From Paractinoplanes abujensis (lineage in GTDB: Bacteria > Actinomycetota > Actinomycetes > Mycobacteriales > Micromonosporaceae), in NCBI RefSeq assembly GCF_014204895.1, contig NZ_JACHMF010000001.1, positions 7,130,001-7,194,000 on the forward strand: a stretch of 64,000 nt of DNA, given 5' to 3'. Below are positions 26,838 to 35,557 of this stretch, in pieces. A model generated the notes under the pieces. That model did not search any database, was not told the DNA's origin, and saw nothing but the letters and a program-made list of their open reading frames with translations. Position numbers and translations under genes: made by a program. Numbering within the stretch: position 1 is the first letter of the stretch; every line of letters starts with the position of its first letter.

Positions 26838-29800
26838 TCAAACCTCCAGGTCGGACGGCAACATCGGAATCGCCGGAGCCGCCTTGGCGGCCATCGGCGT
26901 CGTGTCGAGGTGCTCCAGCAGACCTTCAACGTACGACACGTCGACACGTACCTTCTGGACGCGCCCGTCGACGTCTCGCATGACGAACTCACGGAACCCG
27001 AGCCGCGCCGACGACGACGTGTCGATCTGCGACAGTGACGCCAGCGTGGCCTCGTATCCGTCGTGCACCGGCACCCGCAGCAGCCGCAGCGCCTCGGACG
27101 CGATCTCCTGGTCTTCCGCGATGCGGCCCACGAAGACCGTCGACACGAGGTTCTGCACGTCGAGGCCGAGGATGTCGCGCGGGTTCTGCGACGCCACCAG
27201 CGCGGCCAGGTTCCACTTGCGGGAGTCGCGGGCGAGCCGGACGAGGAAGGACCGCCCGGACCGCCAGCCCTCCATGAAGTGGGCCTCGTCGAGACCGACC
27301 ATCTTGCGCGAGGACATCGAACCGCCGTAGCAGCGCCGCACCGCGAGCCGGTGGGCCGTGTGCAGCATCGGCAGAGCCAGTGATTCCTCGGCCGACCAGT
27401 ATTCGCGCTCGATCTTGAGGTCGGGCAGACGCAGGCCGGCCATCGTGATCACGGTCAGGGCGGCGTCGGCGCCGAGCAGGTGTTGCGGCGGCGAGCCGAA
27501 GAACAGCAGCGCCAGTGGCATCTCGGCCGTGTCGAGCAGCAGGTTGGCCAGTTCGCGGCCTTCGTCGTCGTCGAGGCCTTGCAGCGTACGGACGACGTCG
27601 TCGAGTGTGGACGATTCCTCGGCGGGCACTTGGCGTACGGCGTGACGCAGCAGCGTCGCCGTGGACGCCTCCTTGGCCACCTGGGGTGGCACCAGCATCG
27701 AGCAGATGTCCTGCACCAGCATGCGGCGCTCGGCGCGGGCGTTGGAGACCGCGATCTCGTATTCGCGATCACCGCCCGCCCCGGTGGGGAACTCGGACCG
27801 TACGGGGGTGGGAATCAGCGCGTAGGGGGCGAGCGTCCCCTGTTCGGAACCGGTCAGGTTGAGCACCCGCGAGTAAGGGCGCAGTTCCGGCATCTGGCAC
27901 AGGCGGGCCAGCGGGCCGGACGGGTCGAGCAGGGTCACCTGCACACCGCGGCGGGCGTTCAGGTAGCCCAGCGCGCCCATCAGGGTCGATTTGCCACCGC
28001 CGGGTTCGGCCACGAACACACCGAGGCCGGAGCGTTCGCGCACCTCCATCGGGAAGTGCAGGTCGAGGAAGACCGGCCGGCGGCAGGTGCCCGCAGTACG
28101 CCCGATCAGGTCGCCCCGCCGGTCGCCGACTGTGGACGCTGCCTGGGGCAGGGCCGCGGCCAGCAGCTTGACCGGCATGCGACGCACGTAGCCGGTGTTC
28201 GCGATCGGCTCGCCCGGGATGAACTCGCGGGCCAGCTGGTCCTGGTTCTTGGGGTGTTGCAGTGAGATGCGCAGTTCACGGGAGTAGAGCTGGATCAGTC
28301 GGCGGGCCCGTTCGAGGCATTCCTCGCGGGTGGCGCCGCCCACGGCGATCCGGTGCCAGCCGTGCGCGCGGGCCGACTCGACCGGCAGCCCGGTGGTCAT
28401 CTCGTCGCCGATCACCAGCGCCCGCTTGGCCAGGCGTTCCAGTTCGGGTGGGGCGTCGATGCCGTGCTCGGCGTAGTCGAGCTGCTGCGACCGGATCATC
28501 CGGAGCCGGTGTTCGAGGTTCTTGAAGGAGCTGTTGGAGCCGAGGATGTCGATCCGCGAGGAGAGCTCCATCGGCCACGGCAGACGCTCGTGGAAGTGCA
28601 TCCACGGCTCGTGCTTCTCGGGGATCTCGAGCGGTTCCATCCGCCCGACCGACAGCACCGCGACGTGTCTTTCCTCGCCCGTCATCCGGTTGACCAGTTT
28701 CACCGTCGACCCGTACGGGGTGCGGTAGCGCTCCACCTGCTCGGTCAGCGCGAGCAGGTCGCCGGTGTCCCACTGGCCGTTGGTGACGGGGCTGAGCGGC
28801 CCGGGCGGGGCCATGCAGAGCGCGACCGAGCGGAACAGCAGCCATTCCAGTTCCTGCGGGGTGACCCGGCGCCCGCGCATGCCGAACGCGTTGAGCACCT
28901 CGTCGAACTGCTCGACGGCCCGGTTGAGCTTGCGCCGTTCGCCGTCGGAGGTGCCCCGGCCGAAGATCCGCAGGACGCGCTCGGAGAACGTGTCGCCCAG
29001 CGAGCGCCGCGCGAACGTCACCCCCAGGTATGTCTGGCCTTCGGCGTGGTTGACCGAGAGCAGGTGCCGCTGGGCGGCCACCAGGTGATCCGACCACGAG
29101 GTGCCACCGCGCACGTCGGGCAGCGGCTTCGCGGTGAACGAGTCGACCGTGCGCGCCCACTCGTCGGCCGGGAAGGGCCGGTTGGTGCGGCGCAGGTGCA
29201 ACCGGAATCCTGCCAATCCGGCGTACTGCTCGGAGATCGCGCTCAGCAGCGCCTCGCGCTCCGCGTCGGGACGGAACGCCCAGCGCACCTCGGGCAGGTA
29301 GTACCAGGCCGTGACGGTGCTCTGGGTGAAGGTCAGGTGGCCGGCGATCTCGCTGATCTCCAGCTCCATGACCGGGTCGCGGTCGTTGAACTTGAGCTTG
29401 TGCGGCCGCAGCGTGACCGGCTTGGGCTGCTTGACCGGCAGGTTCTTCGGTTCCTTGGTGCGCCGGGCCGGGGCTTTCTCCTTGCGCTTGGCCGGCGCCT
29501 TCTCCGGCACGGGCACCGGCAGCGGGGCCTCGTCCGCGGGCTCGTCCAGCAGCGGCTGCGGCGCGTAGGCCTCGACCGGGCCGGGCTGCGGCGGGCGGGC
29601 CGGGGTGCCACCGACGGTCTGCCACAGCGGCGGCGTCGACACCGGTGCCGCCGCCGACTCGGTGGTCTGTGCCGGTGCGGCCCCGTTCCGCGGCGAGGGT
29701 GGCCAGTCGTCGAAGTCGGGCCAGTCGTCGAGGCCGCGGTCGGCCGGGGCGCCGGATTCCTGGAAGTAGTCGGCCTGGGGCCCGATCGGTGCGCGGCTGA

Positions 29801-30521
29801 ACGGCTCGGTCGCCGCGCCGTCGCCCAACGGGCCCGGACCGTCCGCGGGGCCGTGCACCCGCGGTCCGGGCGGCCCGGAAACTGAGGGCGGACCGGAAAC
29901 CGGTGTTTGCCGGGCCGTTGGCGTGGTAACCGGGGCGTCAGGCGAGGGAAGCGGGGGGACCGGGAAAGCGGGCAGGGGCGCGTCGTTGTCCGGGACCGGG
30001 GTCGGCGCGACCGGCGCCGGGCGTGGTTCGGCCGTGGGCGGTGCGGGGATCCGAGGTACGGCCGGGGGCGCGTCGTTGTCCGGGACCGGGGTCGGAACGG
30101 CCGGCGGTGGAGTGGTCGACGTCGATCCGTTGGCCCCGGTGGAGCGGTCGTCGAAGTCGAACCCGAAGTCGAAGTCCAGGTCAGGGTCGTCCGGGGGCGG
30201 ATTCCCCGAAGATTCACTCGCCGGGGGTGCCGAAGCCGGAGCGGACGGCGAGACCGGGGTCGGCGGGGCGGCCCCGCCGAACAGATCGAGGAAGGGCGAA
30301 TCGATGTCGAGCGTCGTGTCCACCGGCCCACCCCGCGGCCGGACCGGCTGCGGGGACTGGAACACCCCCACCGCGCCGTGGCCCGGCGCGGTGACGAACT
30401 CCTCGGCGACCTCGTCAGCCGGTTCTGGCGAAGAGTAGTGGTTCGAGCGCACTCCGTTACTCTGCCTGCCCTGAGTGTCGGCATCCGCGCGGGGATGCCC
30501 GTGCGGAACGGGTCCGGTCAT
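26838..30521 (-). CDS. VirB4/TraC-like conjugation ATPase with long Pro-rich N-terminal extension
   Basis: 1227 aa. Residues about 1-370 are disordered (Pro/Ala/Asp, with acidic DFDFGFDFDD and two PTPVPDNDAP blocks). From ~380 onward it resembles VirB4-type ATPases, with Walker A AEPGGGKST (Lys844), Walker B GLDEAHFMEG and sensor ASQNPRDI. ATG 30521 has GGAG seven bases upstream; frame upstream of it overlaps the 30556 gene and is not coding-like. It powers pilus assembly or substrate transfer in T4SS; here it is the central evidence for a T4SS-like locus. Confidence 0.85.
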   Translation of the reverse strand: MTGPVPHGHPRADADTQGRQSNGVRSNHYSSPEPADEVAEEFVTAPGHGAVGVFQSPQPVRPRGGPVDTTLDIDSPFLDLFGGAAPPTPVSPSAPASAPPASESSGNPPPDDPDLDFDFGFDFDDRSTGANGSTSTTPPPAVPTPVPDNDAPPAVPRIPAPPTAEPRPAPVAPTPVPDNDAPLPAFPVPPLPSPDAPVTTPTARQTPVSGPPSVSGPPGPRVHGPADGPGPLGDGAATEPFSRAPIGPQADYFQESGAPADRGLDDWPDFDDWPPSPRNGAAPAQTTESAAAPVSTPPLWQTVGGTPARPPQPGPVEAYAPQPLLDEPADEAPLPVPVPEKAPAKRKEKAPARRTKEPKNLPVKQPKPVTLRPHKLKFNDRDPVMELEISEIAGHLTFTQSTVTAWYYLPEVRWAFRPDAEREALLSAISEQYAGLAGFRLHLRRTNRPFPADEWARTVDSFTAKPLPDVRGGTSWSDHLVAAQRHLLSVNHAEGQTYLGVTFARRSLGDTFSERVLRIFGRGTSDGERRKLNRAVEQFDEVLNAFGMRGRRVTPQELEWLLFRSVALCMAPPGPLSPVTNGQWDTGDLLALTEQVERYRTPYGSTVKLVNRMTGEERHVAVLSVGRMEPLEIPEKHEPWMHFHERLPWPMELSSRIDILGSNSSFKNLEHRLRMIRSQQLDYAEHGIDAPPELERLAKRALVIGDEMTTGLPVESARAHGWHRIAVGGATREECLERARRLIQLYSRELRISLQHPKNQDQLAREFIPGEPIANTGYVRRMPVKLLAAALPQAASTVGDRRGDLIGRTAGTCRRPVFLDLHFPMEVRERSGLGVFVAEPGGGKSTLMGALGYLNARRGVQVTLLDPSGPLARLCQMPELRPYSRVLNLTGSEQGTLAPYALIPTPVRSEFPTGAGGDREYEIAVSNARAERRMLVQDICSMLVPPQVAKEASTATLLRHAVRQVPAEESSTLDDVVRTLQGLDDDEGRELANLLLDTAEMPLALLFFGSPPQHLLGADAALTVITMAGLRLPDLKIEREYWSAEESLALPMLHTAHRLAVRRCYGGSMSSRKMVGLDEAHFMEGWRSGRSFLVRLARDSRKWNLAALVASQNPRDILGLDVQNLVSTVFVGRIAEDQEIASEALRLLRVPVHDGYEATLASLSQIDTSSSARLGFREFVMRDVDGRVQKVRVDVSYVEGLLEHLDTTPMAAKAAPAIPMLPSDLEV
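29975..30095. repeat. 31-bp direct repeat, 90 bp apart, inside VirB4-like gene
   Basis: Identical 31-base blocks at 29975-30005 and 30065-30095 encode the duplicated PTPVPDNDAP segments. The 90-base spacing keeps the frame, which points to an in-frame duplication in the disordered tail. Confidence 0.85.
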
Positions 30522-30555
30522 GCGCCGGCTCCGAGGGAGTATGCGACTGAACTGG

Positions 30556-30918
30556 TCATACCAACTCCTCCCGAACCCGGATGCGAGTGGCGACAAGTCT
30601 CGGATCGCGGCGCTCCACCGCCGGCTCGCGCGTGCGGCGCCAGTCGGTGAGCGCGGTCCGGATGACGACCCGGGCCGGCCGGTCGGGGTCGACATGCCGG
30701 AACACGTACGACGTGGTGACCATGGCGAGCGCGATCTCCCACGCGGGAAACGGATCGATCTCGAAGGTCATCAGGTAGTGCAGGAGCATGAAGAGCGGAA
30801 CCAGCGCCACGAACATGCCGTACTGCGCGTACGGCAGGTGGATGGGCAGGGTGTAACCCGGGGGCCCCAGATAGACGAGGCGCGCCCGGTAGATGTCGTC
30901 GTCGGTACGGAGCCGCAT
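30556..30918 (-). CDS. VirB3/PrgI-like membrane protein
   Basis: 120 aa. After a polar start come two closely spaced hydrophobic helices (about 32-52 and 57-72: GMFVALVPLFMLLHYLM and WEIALAMVTTSYVF), then a basic cytoplasmic tail. This size and topology, directly upstream of a VirB4-like ATPase, is that of VirB3/PrgI proteins. ATG 30918 follows the pilin-like stop by one base. The sequence match is weak; the call rests on context. Confidence 0.65.
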   Translation of the reverse strand: MRLRTDDDIYRARLVYLGPPGYTLPIHLPYAQYGMFVALVPLFMLLHYLMTFEIDPFPAWEIALAMVTTSYVFRHVDPDRPARVVIRTALTDWRRTREPAVERRDPRLVATRIRVREELV

Positions 30919-30919
30919 C

Positions 30920-31213
30920 TCAGTTGAAGATCAACTTGATCAGCGCGTCGCCGACGAAGAACAGGGTCGCGGCGCCGGCGATGAACGCCAGTCCCACGAT
31001 GGCGATGGCCGAGCTGGTCAGAACCTTGGAGATCTCACCGCGGCTGGCTCGTCCAATGAAGATCACGCCGAGCACCGCGAGCAGGATCGGCGCGATGTTG
31101 CTGGCGAAGAAGGTGACGATGCCTTCGGTGTTGATGCCCTTGGGTTCGGGCGCAGCGAGCGTTGCCTGCTGAAGCACGGCTGCGGCCTGCTGGGCGAGCT
31201 CAGTGGCGATCAT
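30920..31213 (-). CDS. VirB2/TrbC-like small pilin-type membrane protein
   Basis: 97 aa. A polar N-terminal third ends near EGIVTFFASN, followed by two TM helices (about 37-53 and 66-92) around a short basic loop (GRASRGE), as in VirB2/TrbC pilins. GGAGG lies seven bases before ATG 31213. First gene of the minus-strand train. No signal-peptidase site is obvious, so processing is uncertain. Confidence 0.65.
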   Translation of the reverse strand: MIATELAQQAAAVLQQATLAAPEPKGINTEGIVTFFASNIAPILLAVLGVIFIGRASRGEISKVLTSSAIAIVGLAFIAGAATLFFVGDALIKLIFN

Positions 31214-31508
31214 TGGTAAACCTCCCCGTGCCCGGCTAGGGGATTCTGGGCACGCTGCAGTTGTGAAGCCTCACGGCACCGCCCATATCGTGCTACTTCC
31301 CACCCTGCGCGTCGAGTGAGCCGTTCGGGCATTGCCATGCTCGTCTGCTCTCCCGGTTCCAACAAATGATGCCCAGTTCCGAAGAGTACGGCCCGCCGTT
31401 CTTGGCTACAAGCGTCCGAAACGTTACGCAAGGTGATGGCGTGCGTGAAATTGAGTTACGGGCCATCGTACGCACGTGCGACAACCCCGGCCGCCGTACG
31501 CTCGTGCC
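31214..31508. other. divergent intergenic region, pilin operon / folP
   Basis: About 295 bases with no convincing gene (a 73-codon minus frame at 31210-31431 lacks coding character). It must hold the promoter of the T4SS-like operon. TACGCT at 31497 is the probable folP -10. Confidence 0.5.
31497..31508 (+). promoter_or_regulatory. putative -10 for leaderless folP mRNA
   Basis: TACGCT (31497-31502) is followed by six bases and then the GTG start at 31509; no SD is present. A promoter here means folP does not depend on ftsH-folE transcription. Confidence 0.45.
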
Positions 31509-32387
31509 GTGACGACTGAGCCGACGGATGCCCAGGTCGCGGGGCGCGCGCTGATGCATGTGGATCACCCGGTCGTGATGGGCGTCCTCAACGTCACGCC
31601 CGACTCCTTCTCGGACGGCGGGAAATACACAAACGTGGAAGCCGCCGTCCGGCACGGCGTTGACCTGCACTACGCAGGTGCGAACATCGTGGACGTGGGC
31701 GGCGAGTCGACACGCCCCGGGGCCGAACGGGTGGATGCCGAGACCGAGATCTCCCGCGTGGTTCCCGTGATTCGGGAACTGGCCGCCGCCGGGGTGCCGG
31801 TCAGCATCGACACCACGCGGGCCACGGTCGCCCGGGCGGCCCTCGAGGCGGGCGCCGCCGTGATCAACGACGTCTCGGGCGGCCTGGCCGACAAGGGCAT
31901 GGCCGGGGTCGCCGCCGAGGCCGGCTGCCCGTGGATCCTGATGCACTGGCGTGGGCATTCGCGGCACATGAACGAGCTCGCGGTTTATCGTGATGTCGTT
32001 TCCGACGTACGGGATGAGCTGCGGGAACGGGTCGACGACGCGCTCGCCGCCGGGGTCGCGCCGGGACAGATCATCCTGGACCCGGGCCTGGGCTTCGCCA
32101 AGACCGCCGAGCACAACTGGGCCCTCAGCGCCCACCTCGACGTCCTGATCGGGCTGGGCTATCCGGTGCTGTTCGCGGCCAGCCGCAAGACCTACCTGGG
32201 CCGGTTGCTGGCCGGCCCGGACGGCACCCCGCGCCCGGTCGAGCAGCGCGAGGCAGCCACCCTGGCCACCTCCGTGCTGGCCGTGGCCGCGGGCGCCTGG
32301 GGCGTACGGGTGCATGACGTCACCGCCACGGCCGACGCGCTCGCCGTCTGGCGCGCGACCGGCTCGCCGCGGCTCCGGGCCCGGTGA
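31509..32387 (+). CDS. folP: dihydropteroate synthase
   Basis: Joins dihydropterin pyrophosphate and p-aminobenzoate; sulfonamide target. 292 aa, with signatures MGVLNVTPDSFSDGGKY and GGESTRPGAERVD, SIDTTRATVA, and NDVSGG. GTG 31509 is chosen over 31476 because of the leaderless -10 and the MTTEPT-type N-terminus. It is followed by folB and folK in one operon. Confidence 0.95.
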   Translation: MTTEPTDAQVAGRALMHVDHPVVMGVLNVTPDSFSDGGKYTNVEAAVRHGVDLHYAGANIVDVGGESTRPGAERVDAETEISRVVPVIRELAAAGVPVSIDTTRATVARAALEAGAAVINDVSGGLADKGMAGVAAEAGCPWILMHWRGHSRHMNELAVYRDVVSDVRDELRERVDDALAAGVAPGQIILDPGLGFAKTAEHNWALSAHLDVLIGLGYPVLFAASRKTYLGRLLAGPDGTPRPVEQREAATLATSVLAVAAGAWGVRVHDVTATADALAVWRATGSPRLRAR

Positions 32388-32422
32388 CGGCCGGTGAGGT
32401 GCGAATGAGAAGGAGTGAACGG

Positions 32423-32785
32423 GTGGAGGGTCAGATCACGCTGACCGGGCTGCGGGTGCGCGGACGGCACGGCGTCTTCGACTTCGAGCGCGAGCAGGGC
32501 CAGGACTTCGTGATCGACGTACGGCTCGAGCTCGACCTGGCCCCCGCCGCGGCCAGCGACGACGTGGGCGACACGGTGCACTACGGCGAACTCGCGGGCC
32601 GGCTGGCCGAGATCGTCGGGGGCGAGCCGGTCAACCTCATCGAGACGCTGGCCGACCGCCTGCTCGTGGCCTGCCTCGACGACGAGCGGGTGGCCGCGGC
32701 CGAGGTCACCGTCCACAAGCCGCAGGCGCCGATCCCGCACGAGTTCGCCGACGTCGCCGTCACCGTGCGCCGGAGCCGTACGTGA
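32423..32785 (+). CDS. folB: dihydroneopterin aldolase
   Basis: Cleaves dihydroneopterin to hydroxymethyl-dihydropterin. 120 aa, with LRVRGRHGVFDFEREQGQDF and a C-terminal ETLADRLLVACL... VHKPQAPIPHEFADVAVTV. AGGAG with seven-base spacing fixes the GTG at 32423. The GTG at 32384 overlapping the folP stop is an alternative. It overlaps folK by four bases. Confidence 0.93.
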   Translation: MEGQITLTGLRVRGRHGVFDFEREQGQDFVIDVRLELDLAPAAASDDVGDTVHYGELAGRLAEIVGGEPVNLIETLADRLLVACLDDERVAAAEVTVHKPQAPIPHEFADVAVTVRRSRT

Positions 32786-33306
32786 CCAGGGCTGTCCTCT
32801 CGATCGGGAGCAACCTCGGCGATCGCGAGCGCCACCTGCGCCAGGCGGTCCGGGAGCTGGGCGGCAGCGTCGAGCGCGCCTCCGGCGTCTACGAGACGCC
32901 CCCGTGGGGCGATGCCGACCAACCGGCGTACCTGAACGCCGTTGTGCTCGTCTCGGACCCCGCGGCGGTTCCGCACGACTGGCTGGAACGCGCGTGGGCG
33001 GCCGAGACCGCGGCGCAGCGGGTGCGCGATCCCGAGCGGCGCTTCGGCCCGCGCACGCTCGACGTCGACGTGATCGCGGTGTACGAGGACGGCCGGCCGG
33101 TGCTCAGCGACGACCCCGAGCTGACCCTGCCCCATCCGCGCGCCCACCTGCGCGCGTTCGTGCTGCGCCCGTGGCACGACATCGAGCCCGCCGCCGAGCT
33201 GCCCGGCCACGGCCCGATCGCCCGGCTGCTGGCCGATCCCGCACTGGCCGGCGACGTGGCGGCGCTGAGCCCCCGGCCCGATCTCGCACTAGGGTTGACG
33301 GCGTGA
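32782..33306 (+). CDS. folK: 2-amino-4-hydroxy-6-hydroxymethyldihydropteridine diphosphokinase
   Basis: Pyrophosphorylates hydroxymethyl-dihydropterin for DHPS. 174 aa, with SIGSNLGDRERHL, YETPPWGDADQPAYLNAVV, and RFGPRTLDVDVI...LTLPHPRAHLRAFVL, all diagnostic. GTG overlaps folB (GTGA) and its own stop overlaps the DUF3180 start. Confidence 0.95.
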   Translation: MTRAVLSIGSNLGDRERHLRQAVRELGGSVERASGVYETPPWGDADQPAYLNAVVLVSDPAAVPHDWLERAWAAETAAQRVRDPERRFGPRTLDVDVIAVYEDGRPVLSDDPELTLPHPRAHLRAFVLRPWHDIEPAAELPGHGPIARLLADPALAGDVAALSPRPDLALGLTA

Positions 33307-33821
33307 GCAGCAACCCGCAGGCGCCCAAGTCGGACCCGTCGATGCGCCCGACCAGCATCTCGGTGTTGATCGTGGCGGGTCTGGGCGCGGCCGCCCTGGG
33401 CTGGCTGCTGCTCAGCTTCTCGTATTCGACCCTGCCCGACCTGCCCTGGTCGCCGGTGATCGTGCTGGCCGTGCTGGCCGTCGCCGAGGGCCTGCTCGCG
33501 CAGAACACGGCGGCCCGCATCCAGCGCAAGCCGGGCGCGCCCCGGGTCGACCCCCTCGCGGTGGCCCGTTACGTCGCGCTGGCCAAGGCGTCCTCGCTCG
33601 TCGGGGCGATCTCGGCCGGTTTCTCGGCGGGCCTGCTGGCCTGGCTGGCCATGGAGCCCACCGAGGCCGCCGGCAACGATCTGCCGGTCGCGATCGGCGG
33701 CGTGGTCACGGCGGTGGCGCTGGTCGCGGCGGCCCTGTGGCTTGAACGTTCGTGCCGCATTCCGGAGCAGCCCGACTCCCAGGACAACGACGACTCGGAT
33801 CGGCCGTCCGGGCTGCTCTGA
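33303..33821 (+). CDS. DUF3180 family membrane protein
   Basis: 172 aa with four TM helices, coupled to folK through a GTGA overlap. DUF3180 proteins follow folK across actinobacteria (Rv3605c position). Function unknown. ATG 33342 (MRPTSIS) is a shorter alternative start. Confidence 0.85.
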   Translation: MSSNPQAPKSDPSMRPTSISVLIVAGLGAAALGWLLLSFSYSTLPDLPWSPVIVLAVLAVAEGLLAQNTAARIQRKPGAPRVDPLAVARYVALAKASSLVGAISAGFSAGLLAWLAMEPTEAAGNDLPVAIGGVVTAVALVAAALWLERSCRIPEQPDSQDNDDSDRPSGLL

Positions 33822-33948
33822 ACACCCGATTTCGGCCTTGAACTGAGACCGACTCGTATCCGTATGCTCTGCGTACGGGCATGCGCCCGGCGGATTTCGG
33901 CGTGCGTTCTTCACCGCACGGGGCGGACGCACACGAGGAGGCGCGGCG

Positions 33949-35190
33949 ATGGCGTACGACGAGGCGACCTACCGTCGGCAGACCGAGGAGCCCACGCCCA
34001 CCGATCCGGCTGCCTACCGGGCCAACACGCTGGCCGCGGCCGAGCAGCGCAGGCGGGCCGAGGAGCTCGACGGCACCGGCGACACCACGGCCGACGTGCT
34101 GCGGCGGGCCGAGGCCGACGAGGACGGGCGCGACCGCCTCGGGATCCACCTCGGCTGGGAGGTCGTGCTGCTGGTCGCCGCGGGGGCGATCGGCTTCCTC
34201 CTGTGGCGCCTCGACGCCGACAGCCTCCAAAGGCCCGACCTCGACACCCTGCTCATCACCGGCGCCGCGATCGGCCTGCTCACCCTGGGCGCGGGCCTGA
34301 CCCTGCGGGCCGGCGTGCCCAACCTGGCCCTCGGCCCGATCGCCCTGGCCGCCTCCTTCCAGTACGCCGAACAGGGCGACAAAGGCCTGTTCCAGTCCAT
34401 CGTCCCGGCGCTGGTGTTCGCCGCGGCCGGGGCCATCGTGATCGGCGTGGTCATCGTCGTGCTGCACGTGCCGGGCTGGGCGGCCACGCTCGCGGCCGGG
34501 CTCGGCGTGATCGTCTTCGATCAGCTGCGGGTCGCGCCGGTCGCCGTGCAGGGCGACTACGACCCCACCGACCACGCCTTCTTCCTGTTCGGCGGGTTCG
34601 CGCTGCTGGCCGTGCTGGGCGGCGCGATGGGCGCGGCCACCCCGGTCCGCCGCTGGCTGGGCGGCATGCGCCCCACCGGCGACCCGGCCCGCCGCCGGGG
34701 CCCGGTCGTCGCCCTGCCGGTGATCGGCTCGCTGCTGCTCTCCTCGGTCTTCGCAGTCGGCGCGGGCATCCTGTTCGCCGCGCTGTCGGACAACCCGGTC
34801 GTGCCCGGCACCGGGCTGGAGTGGACGGGCATCGCGCTCGGCCTGGCCCTGCTCGCCGGCACCAGCGCGTACGGGCGGCGCGGCGGGATCTTCGGCACGC
34901 TGTTCGCGGTGGCCGCCCTCACGCTGTTCCTCGACTACGCGGCCCGGCGCAACTTCGACATCGCCCTGTTCGCGATCGCGGGTTGCGTGTTCGCGGGCGG
35001 TCTGATCGTCACGCGGCTCGTCGAGACGTACGGGCGGCCGCTGCCCGTGGCCGGGCCCGCCGACTGGAACGCGGCTCCCGCCACGAGCGGCGCCAACTGG
35101 TCACCCGACCTGCCCGAGACGTGGTCCACGTCGACCGCCAACCCCCGTACGGACCGGTGGGACGCCGGACCGTGGGGAACCAGCCGGTAG
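33949..35190 (+). CDS. polytopic membrane protein resembling RbsC/LivH-type ABC permease
   Basis: 413 aa. A ~65-residue charged cytoplasmic region precedes about nine TM helices, then a ~45-residue tail rich in Asn, Trp and Thr. The segment LRAGVPNLALGPIALAASFQYA resembles the helix pair of BPD_transp_2 (RbsC-like) permeases. No ATPase or binding protein gene is adjacent, so it is an orphan. GAGGAGG lies seven bases before the ATG. Transport role is inferred only. Confidence 0.6.
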   Translation: MAYDEATYRRQTEEPTPTDPAAYRANTLAAAEQRRRAEELDGTGDTTADVLRRAEADEDGRDRLGIHLGWEVVLLVAAGAIGFLLWRLDADSLQRPDLDTLLITGAAIGLLTLGAGLTLRAGVPNLALGPIALAASFQYAEQGDKGLFQSIVPALVFAAAGAIVIGVVIVVLHVPGWAATLAAGLGVIVFDQLRVAPVAVQGDYDPTDHAFFLFGGFALLAVLGGAMGAATPVRRWLGGMRPTGDPARRRGPVVALPVIGSLLLSSVFAVGAGILFAALSDNPVVPGTGLEWTGIALGLALLAGTSAYGRRGGIFGTLFAVAALTLFLDYAARRNFDIALFAIAGCVFAGGLIVTRLVETYGRPLPVAGPADWNAAPATSGANWSPDLPETWSTSTANPRTDRWDAGPWGTSR

Positions 35191-35208
35191 CCACCCCGCC
35201 GCTCCGCC

Positions 35209-35221
35209 TATGCTCATGGTC
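35209..35221 (+). promoter_or_regulatory. putative -10 for leaderless mRNA of the 35222 gene
   Basis: TATGCT (35209-35214) lies seven bases before the ATG at 35222; no SD. Confidence 0.4.
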
Positions 35222-35506
35222 ATGACCACTCCGAGCTTCGCCGAGCTGGACGCCCTGCCCACCGAGGAGCTGCGTGAGCGCGCCTTCACCCGGGCCCGGG
35301 AGCGGCACGACATCGGCTTCTTCTGGTCGGTCTTCAAGCACCTGCCCGACGCCGACGAGGCGGCCCAGCTCGACGGCGCGCCCAACTCGATCGGCCCCAC
35401 CGTCGACGAGGCGGTCGCGCTCTGGCGTGAGCTCGAGGGCCACGGCTACGGCGACAGCGAGCCCCTGCTCCGCGCCGCGTTCATCGACTACCTGCAGAAA
35501 CACTAG
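35222..35506 (+). CDS. small conserved-looking hypothetical protein
   Basis: 94 aa, acidic, soluble, probably all-helical (FAELDALPTEELRERAFTRARERHDIGFFWSVF...). No motif recognised. Codon pattern is typical of the genome, which supports a real gene. ATG 35222 is chosen over 35210 because of the -10 hexamer ahead of it. Confidence 0.65.
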   Translation: MTTPSFAELDALPTEELRERAFTRARERHDIGFFWSVFKHLPDADEAAQLDGAPNSIGPTVDEAVALWRELEGHGYGDSEPLLRAAFIDYLQKH

Positions 35507-35557
35507 GCATATACCGGCGTCGTTTGGGAAGAGCACCGCTCTGGGAAATAGCGGCGC

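Noticed and set aside
22641..31213. Integrative conjugative element
   Set aside because: No relaxase, integrase/recombinase, replication initiator or att-like direct repeats were found in or around the cluster.
31210..31431. 73-codon minus-strand gene in the pilin-folP gap
   Set aside because: No SD, no recognisable domain, and it overlaps the region needed for divergent promoters.
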